Below are positions 57,614 through 64,000 of a stretch of DNA of 64,000 bases, in pieces. The notes under the pieces are model-generated. The model was given only the letters and a program-made list of their open reading frames with translations. It did not search any database and was not told the origin of the DNA. The stretch is from Coptis chinensis. Taxonomy: Eukaryota; Streptophyta; Magnoliopsida; Ranunculales; Ranunculaceae. The stretch spans positions 8,219,501 through 8,283,500 of the forward strand of contig CM027382.1 in NCBI GenBank assembly GCA_015680905.1. The letters are read 5' to 3'. Positions within the stretch are counted from its first letter, which is position 1; each line of letters opens with the position of its first letter. The position numbers and the translations under genes are program-made.

Positions 57614-60568
57614 TATAACACCCCGTGTTTTATTTATACGTATTTTTCTATTTAATTAATTAATTTAATTGTTTATTTTAAAAATTCGTCGGATTGGACT
57701 CGGGATACGTGGGCTTGGTTTTGGGCCGAAGTGTTGTCACTTGGGTTTAGGACCCAAGTATATAAACACATTGTTCTAGAGAATAGGGTTTTGAAGATAA
57801 TAAAATATAAAAAAAATGGAGGCAAAAAAAGAAGCCGGTTTCTTTGGAGAGGTGGAGCCACGACGATCGGGCTAGGAAAATTCGTCGAGATGTTAGTTAA
57901 GGTGAGTAGCTATTTTGCTATTTCACCGTTTGTAGTTTACATATATCGGTTATCTTGTTTACGTTTTTATCGCTTCATCATCCGGTTGTATTGGACTTAC
58001 GTGCCATTGGTTTTATTAAATTTTGTTTAATTTGGTTTGTATTAAGAGTTTAAACCGTCCAAAACTTTGGTAAAATTGGTTTTTGAACTTTGAAAGCTTG
58101 GAAGCTTGAAACTCCCACGACAGCTTAATGGCGTCGTATCGCCGTTTTGTGTTTTTAAATTTGTCGGGATTGAATGGGTTATTGTTGTGTTGTTTGGTTT
58201 GGAACTTCAAGGGCGCTGAATGGCGGCCGGATCCAGGGGCGACCGCATATTGTACCTGGCCGGTTGGGCTGTTTTGGATTGGTGGTTGTCTTGGTTGGGT
58301 GAGAAATGGATGAGTGGGGGTGTTTGAGTGAGTCTTTGGAGGTTGGTTGTTGGTGAATGGACGAGCCGCCAAAGCTTTGAGGAAGCTTTAATGGCGTACG
58401 CGTTTTCTTGTGGTTCTTGAACGATTATTTTGTCTTGATTTTTTTTTTTTTGAAACGATTTTGGTTATTGTTGTTTGGGGGTTTGATGAATGGCGGTTGA
58501 GGGCTGTCGATTTGAGCTTGGAACAAGCTCTAATGGAGGCGAAATTCCGAATCTAGATTTAGGAATAGTTTTTGGTTTCTATGATTTTCGGTTTTCGTTT
58601 TTGTTAAAAGTCGGTTGGTTTTGATTTGGTATAAAACCGATTTGATGGAAGAGAGAATGGTGGCCCTTGCGGTTTTGGTGGGCTTTGGTGGTAGTAGGTA
58701 GGGAAGAAGATGAACGATGATTTTGGTGTGGGCTTGGGCCTTAGTTGTTTGGGCTTGGGCCATAAACTTTATATGTTATGTTAGGCCGATTCTATTTTAA
58801 GTTTTAGGCCCGATTCTATTTTAAAGTTTTGGGCCCGATTTTTTGATTGTTTTGTTTGGGGCCCGATTTAATTAAGTTTTGGGACCGGTTCTATATTAGT
58901 CTATGGGCCCGTTTCATTTGAAATTGTGGACCGGGTTAATTCCCAAAGTTTTGGGCCCATTCTTAATATTGTTTAGGGGCCAGTCCATGGGACTTAAAAT
59001 GGATCTATTTGGGTCTTCCAACTTTTAGACTTTCGGTTTAAGTTTTGGCTTGAAGGACCCGTCCGAACCATGGCTTTAATTACCCATCCCATCATGAGCC
59101 CTTGAGCCATGGCTTTGACTTTGACCACGATGAGTTGACTTTGACCATGATGAGTTGACTTTGACAAGAGTTGACTTTTGACTAGGGTTGACTTTGACCA
59201 GTTAACCCAATTTGACATTTTAACTCGGATTATGATTTGGGTTATTAAGATAGATCTAGGGCTATTAGCATAGTTGACTTTAGGCTAAGACCGCTATATA
59301 TACGTGTGTATGTGTATTAACTACTATGTGATTTTGCAGTATTTTATGATATGCAACGTTATGACACTAAGACATCCCTGAAATTAATAGCGTGTAAAAC
59401 AAAAATACATGAATCAAGATACCCTTTCGTTCTCTGAAATAATATATGAAATAAGGTTCAATAATGCGTAAACAAATTTACCGCACCCTTTTAGAACTCC
59501 ACGACTCAAGTTTTGGAATTGAGTTTTATGACTGTTGATGTCATATGTTAGGTGGGCATTTATTGAATGTGCCATAAATGGCCCGTTAGCGTTATATAGG
59601 GGTATTCATTGAATGTGCCATGAATGAATAGTATTCATTGAATGTGCCATGAATGACCAGGATTGTTTGAATTTGCCCTAGAGGAACTAAGGTATTAAGC
59701 CTTGCGGGTTAGTGGTATTAATTTGATTATGTGAGGGTTTGGGTTTTCTTTTGAATACCTAATATAATATCTACATATGATATATAGAAGTTCTAACTTT
59801 CTTTTTGGGAGGGTAGGACTTAATAACATTTTGTCTTGAGGGGACGCCGGTCCTACCCTTATATAACGGCACGGATATCGGTAAGTGTAATTCAATGGTT
59901 TAGATATTAAAAGGAGTTAATAGAATGAGTTAATACAATGGAAGTTAATAAAATGGAAGTTTTGCTTGGGAAGAAACTATCTTGGATGAGATGACGGAAC
60001 TAAGCTGCCTTCCAAGTTGAGAATGATTAGGTTATAATAGATTTAAAGTGTTAGTTGGATAAGAAAAGTTTGAAATGTTTATATGTGTTTAGTCTAGTCT
60101 CTCATACCAAAGAAATTCAATTTGTTGACCCATGTTTGCTTTGTTTTGGCAAGCGTGGGTGTGTTCTTAGGAACATAGGTGGAAGCGATGGGATCGTGGC
60201 GTGTGATTTGGATTCTCGCTTTGGAAGCGGTCTGGGAGTTTAGTTTATTAGGTCTGATCTTTGGAATGATGTAATAACGTAGGTTACATTTTTTATATGA
60301 CATGAGAATACGATGTTGGAAACTGTTATTCTTAAAGTTTGTTTATGTTTGTATTGGGATGGAATAATTTTTTTAATAAAGTGATAGTTGAGGAATTTGG
60401 AGATTTTTGTTGTTAAGTTGATCTGTTGTGATGTGGGTTTTAGGTTTTTGACATGTGTTGTATTCCCCGGCAGCACGGGTTTTAGACAATTGAACCAAAG
60501 TGATGGTTGAGATATTTATATTTCAATTATTCATTTTTTTTAATTGTTTAGAAATTCGGGCTGTGACA
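57614..60568 (+). repeat. LTR3 (2955 bp)
   Basis: It starts TATAACACCCCGTG and ends CGGGCTGTGACA, directly followed by the TACTA target copy. Its TTGAC cluster is at 59113-59219 and its TATATATA at about 59295. It agrees with LTR1 at several sites where LTR2 differs, but with LTR2 at the 3' end, so the three LTRs form a mosaic. Confidence 0.9.
59113..59219. promoter_or_regulatory. TTGAC (W-box core) cluster, LTR3
   Basis: Same arrangement as LTR1, retaining the GACCACGATG and GACCATGATG units. Confidence 0.62.
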
Positions 60569-60573
60569 TACTA
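60569..60573. repeat. Right target-site duplication TACTA
   Basis: Matches 49155-49159. The sequence then resumes CCCTATCGTAGACC exactly as in copy A of the duplicated region. Confidence 0.92.
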
Positions 60574-61012
60574 CCCTATCGTAGACCTAAGACATTATGC
60601 AAACATGCAGTTTGGATTTGAGCAACCATGTACATCTCTTCTTCATATCATTATTATATTAATTTTTTACTAATGAATTGTTATTTTTCAGATTTATTGT
60701 GATGCCTATTAGTGAAAAAAATTTCTTATTTAACAAAGCACTCGCATACTGCATGTACAAAGACGACCACTGATTGGACTTGATCGGGGTCCTCATATTC
60801 TTGCAATGGGGCCTAGGACACTGCGATGTATCAGAAACTGATAAGCCAATTTATGAGCATCCCCGTCAGATTTTCGCAAATTAAATCATATATATCTAGA
60901 CTCGAGAGACGTTTTCCAAACTGTTTTTTTTAAGGCCCAACTACACAAATCCATTGTTTATTAGTCCTTCTCAGAACCACTGGGTAATTATCACAGGCCC
61001 AATTGACTGACG
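60569..61012 (+). repeat. Segmental duplication copy B, right half
   Basis: Continues the AK-HSDH downstream flank from TACTACCC to CCCAATTGACTGA, matching 18890-19372 apart from substitutions and one missing 65-bp block. After 61012 the two copies share nothing. Confidence 0.85.
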
Positions 61013-61019
61013 GGTACCC

Positions 61020-61330
61020 AAAAGAAGAAGAAAGACCATGAAGTAGAAGTAGTAGGAGCAAAGCATGGAGCAAAAGTGCAAAACGGTGTTGAGAAAAAAA
61101 GAGGAAAATCATCTAAACGCTTTGTTTTCCATCGTCGCTACGGTTGGGTGTAAGTAACTCTCTCTATTCCATTCATTGTTAATTATTACTTTTGTTTTCG
61201 TAGTTAATGATAAGATTGATATTGATGTAGGATTGATGAATGTAAAGACCCTTCTGAAGAAGCTTTATCTGGTGCTAGAGGACTGCAATGTTCCTCTCTT
61301 TTTTTCGTGTTCTGAGGCAGTCATTTCTAG
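61020..61330 (+). pseudogene. Unidentified two-exon gene fragment
   Basis: An open piece ends at a strong donor (exon to 61149, then GTAAGT) and reads KSSKRFVFHRRYGWV. The next exon starts at 61231 after TGTAG and continues in phase as IDECKDPSEEALSGARGLQC. Exact phase across a GT-AG intron suggests a real gene remnant. The first exon is Lys-rich, and its nearest ATG (61039) is out of frame, so the start is missing. I do not recognise the family. The segment lies head-to-tail between the duplication and the convergent methylesterase gene. Confidence 0.45.
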
Positions 61331-62021
61331 TTTAGAATGGGAATCAAGCTACTACTAACTACAATTACTGGTTTTAAGCAATCAGTTTCTGGCTAGGCAA
61401 TTGAGTTCAAAACTTCAAACATGATGCACTCGTTCTTAACAGCTACTGAACATGGAACATTCCTTGGTATGCTTCTTCATTCTGTCTTTCCTCTTTCATT
61501 CTATTCTTGTGATCCTGTTTCTCTCGCCGCAGTCAAAATTGATAATCATAAAGAACTCTAGGATGAAATTCTCAACAATTAAAAAGACACCAAAAACCAA
61601 TTAATCTCATGAGTTCAGTGGTTCGCTGCAAAAGTGCTTTAGACTTTAGAGTTGCTTCATTGGCATTCTTCAAATTAACACCTGTAGAATCTCCAAGGTA
61701 AACCCTTTCACTTTCTCTTGGTAATAGTAATACATACATGCGCCCAGCGGCTAAGTTCAAATAAATAAATTTCCGAAATAAATAACCCATACTCGTAACC
61801 AACTAATACCCCCTCCATTCTCCCCTGTAGTTCACTCTGGCTTTCTGATCCCAAGTTATTTCTCCGTACCTAGAAGTAATATCTCCATCCCCACATTTGA
61901 TAAGCATGGAGGTAAAATGTTGCACCATGTTCTACTGTACAATGATGGCCTACAGCTCTTAGAGCCATGTATCCACGTCATCATCTTTGGATGACAAATG
62001 CTGTAGTGTAACTAATTTCAA
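61331..62021. other. Spacer between the fragment and the methylesterase 3' end
   Basis: No supported gene. A 76-codon minus-strand ORF at 61572-61802 has no recognised motif. It lies downstream of the methylesterase stop and would belong to its 3' region. Confidence 0.4.
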
Positions 62022-63970
62022 TTATGGGATCTGTCGCGATTTCGAAAGAGTTTTGTGCAGCGACTGTGGCTTTGAGAAGAAAGGGCAATGATCACTGCCT
62101 TTAATCTTGAAGACACCAAGAGGTGGGTTATCTCTGACAAGCTTTTCTTGGACATCTGGAGAAAGAGCGTGATCATCAAGAGTCTGAACAAAGAACCGCC
62201 TGCTTGTGCCATAATTAATTAACTGGCGTGAGTGAAAGCTTCTCCATGATTGGTCCCAAAGGGATGGGTCTCATGGAAACTGTGGCCAGTGCAACATCCT
62301 GAAATGTAGTGGATCTTCAGTTAAATTCATTATACAAGATCATAAGTATATTCACTAGTATAGAACAAGAAAAGTATCAGATCTAGAGTTAGCTTATCCA
62401 AGCCAACATCTCATTATTCCACTAGGTACTAAGTACTAACTAGAATCATTTATGCTTCTGATAAATTTCAGATATGTAATATTTAATAAAATTTACTCAA
62501 GCATGGAAATCAATAACCAAAGAATTACAACGATAAACTAGGGACTGACTAAAACAACATAAAGAGGTTTTATATCTAACAACTTATTCAACAACAGTGC
62601 GGAGAAACAAGATCCTCAATCATCCAAGTTCAACTATACCTTAGAAGGAGTCTGGTTGAAGTATAGGCCCTTCGTCTGCTGCTTATCAAACCTCAGACTA
62701 GTAGGGGGCTTGTCTTTACCATTGCCATATACTACCAACTGGGATTCCTGCACAAACATCTCAGCAGATCCTATCTGCACCAATCAATTAGTGTGTTACT
62801 AACAGACAAGTCAAAGAGGATGTGCGTCAAAGTAAATTTAATCCCACTAGAAGATAAAATTTAAAGTAGAATCCCAGCTGCAAATTTTTTAAAAGTATTA
62901 AATATCGTATGATATTTAAAACTTGAGGCTGCCTTCTGATCCAATACCTTCTTATGAGTGAGCTGTTTCTAATTTCAGCTCTCTATGCAGTAAGCACTAA
63001 GGAGTTTGGTTTTATGTGTATGATCCGACCCCTAACAATATGACGAGTTTAAGTATTTCAATCCCTTGATCTCATCCGCGGGTAAACTTGTTATGGCTTG
63101 GAATTACATTTAACTCCTAGAGCAACATGTTATTACCAGCGTGCGTCATCCAAGTTGACTGAAAGTTCTGGAAGACAATAGATACTACACATACAGACAT
63201 ACTAGCCGATACATCGTTAGGCTGGGCCACCCAGTTACTTGTATCATTGTATGAGTCCCACAGGCCTGTCCTACTTGACTGATCAAAAGCCAGTAGGGGT
63301 TTGTAAATTTTATTTCTTAGTTTAAAGATATATGATTGACATTTGACTGTACTAAGTTACTAACTTAAAGCACAAGTAGGAGTCGCCAGTTGGTGAAACG
63401 CAAGCTAAGAGAAAGATGTGTGTATCATCTTCACGACCATATTTTGGTTTTAATTATGATCACATAAGAAATTAAAGGTAACATACCTCTTCAGCAAACA
63501 CATCAAAAGGCTTCTGCCCATCCGAAACCATTGTAGCACAGACAAAAACTGCTTTTGAAATCTTTTTTGGGCAACACTCCAAAGCATATGAGATGCTTGC
63601 ACCTCCACAACTGTGACCAACCAAAATAACCTGAGGAAGAACTGCAGATATCACAATACTGTCCAAAAGGATTACAGACAAAATATATGAAAGAATAATC
63701 TGGATCACACCATCACTAGCACACTCACACCTTTTCTTCTTCAGGTAAGTTCTGTAAATAATCAATCAGGGGCTTAGCGTAATCAGCCAAGGTTGATATA
63801 CTGTCTGTATCCGTTCGATCGATCCCAGATCCCAAGAGATTTATGGCAGTGGGAATCAGACCTGCTTCCTCCAGTAGAGCAACAGTCTTATACCAACACC
63901 ATGCTCCAAACCCTTCTCCATGAACAATAACAAATTTCTTTGTCTGCAAGTTCTCAAGAAATTCTGGATC
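62022..63970 (-). pseudogene. Methylesterase, MES11-15 type (plastid), with truncating frameshift
   Basis: Four minus-strand exons: 63731-63970 (KKFVIVHGEGFGAWCWYKTV), 63487-63630 (VILVGHSCGGASISYALECC, nucleophile Ser in GHSCGG), 62640-62774 (LVVYGNGKDKPP) and 62022-62298 (VSMRPIPLGPIMEKLSL). All have GT-AG borders in phase. The 5' exon with the transit peptide lies beyond the window. These alpha/beta hydrolases cut methyl esters such as those of plant hormones; the substrate of this subgroup is not certain. In exon 4 AATTAATTATGG replaces an expected AATTATGG-like junction. This 4-base duplication creates a stop at 62215-62217. The shifted frame would hold the TLDDHALSP Asp and GSDHCPF His of the triad. 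Confidence 0.88.
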
Positions 63971-64000
63971 CTGCAAGAGGTACCTAAACTTATTCCTTCA

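Larger units (their letters stand above)
49160..60568 (+). mobile_element. Non-autonomous LTR element with three LTRs and two internal regions
   Basis: Order: LTR1 49160-52124, internal 52125-53393, LTR2 53394-56347, internal 56348-57613, LTR3 57614-60568. One 5-bp target duplication (TACTA) surrounds the whole. LTRs are about 2.95 kb, more than twice the internal length. No gag or pol is encoded. The internal left end carries TGGTATCAGAGC (tRNA-Met primer site). Its right end, CTCGGGACGAGATCC then TTTTAAGG, matches the pol C-terminus plus polypurine region of Tekay-like Ty3 elements, so the element looks like an internal deletion derivative of one. LTR starts TATAACACCC and ends TGTGACA. The three-LTR form most likely arose by unequal recombination between LTRs. 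Confidence 0.92.

Noticed and set aside
1..64000. CRISPR arrays, bacterial operons, tRNA or rRNA genes
   Set aside because: The tandem repeats here lack regular spacers. No cloverleaf or rRNA-like sequence was noticed. The content is plant nuclear DNA.

Overview
This window is repeat-dense nuclear DNA of a eudicot-type plant. The evidence is GT-AG introns interrupting plant genes, every major class of plant transposable element, no operons and AT-rich spacers. I cannot name the species. Nearly all coding content is transposon protein or decayed gene fragment. The one gene that still looks largely intact, a methylesterase at the right edge, carries a truncating frameshift.

Layout from left to right. 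1-9488 is the 3' part of an Athila-like Ty3 retrotransposon: broken reverse transcriptase, RNase H and integrase, then two env-like reading-frame remnants, then an LTR at 8004-9488. A G-rich polypurine-like motif recurs four times along it. 10076-15245 is a minus-strand Ty1/copia element with its 5' LTR and no visible 3' LTR. 17195-18839 holds the last exons of a bifunctional aspartokinase/homoserine dehydrogenase gene, a pseudogene. 20154-20885 is a PPR pseudogene. 24362-26380 is a GH9 endoglucanase pseudogene with a long inverted-repeat MITE in one intron. 28236-34904 holds tandem duplications, a second TIR element, weak gene fragments and a Helitron-type 3' end. 35877-40400 is a second minus-strand copia element. 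40401-41563 is an ALKBH9/10-type demethylase fragment. 41804-43511 is a MULE transposase remnant, 43765-46735 a 5'-truncated LINE, and 47053-47370 a GRF zinc-finger remnant.

The most striking object is at 49160-60568. It is an 11.4-kb retroelement with the order LTR-internal-LTR-internal-LTR: three LTRs of about 2.95 kb and two near-identical internal regions of about 1.27 kb. It is bounded by the 5-bp target duplication TACTA and sits inside a second copy of the homoserine dehydrogenase 3' end (48946-49159 continuing at 60569-61012). The copy at 18.7-19.4 kb supplies the empty site. The element codes for nothing, starts with TA instead of TG, and keeps the tRNA-Met primer site and 3' border of a Tekay-like Ty3 element, so it looks like a deletion derivative. 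Each LTR carries a dense cluster of TTGAC (W-box core) motifs about 80 bp before a TATA stretch.

The right edge (61020-63970) holds an unidentified two-exon fragment on the plus strand and a minus-strand methylesterase (MES11-15 type). A 4-bp duplication in the methylesterase removes the part carrying the catalytic Asp and His. Some of the many 1-4 bp frame breaks could be assembly errors; LTR differences appear to cluster at GC-rich spots. All calls rest on reading the sequence and recalled family knowledge; no database search was run.
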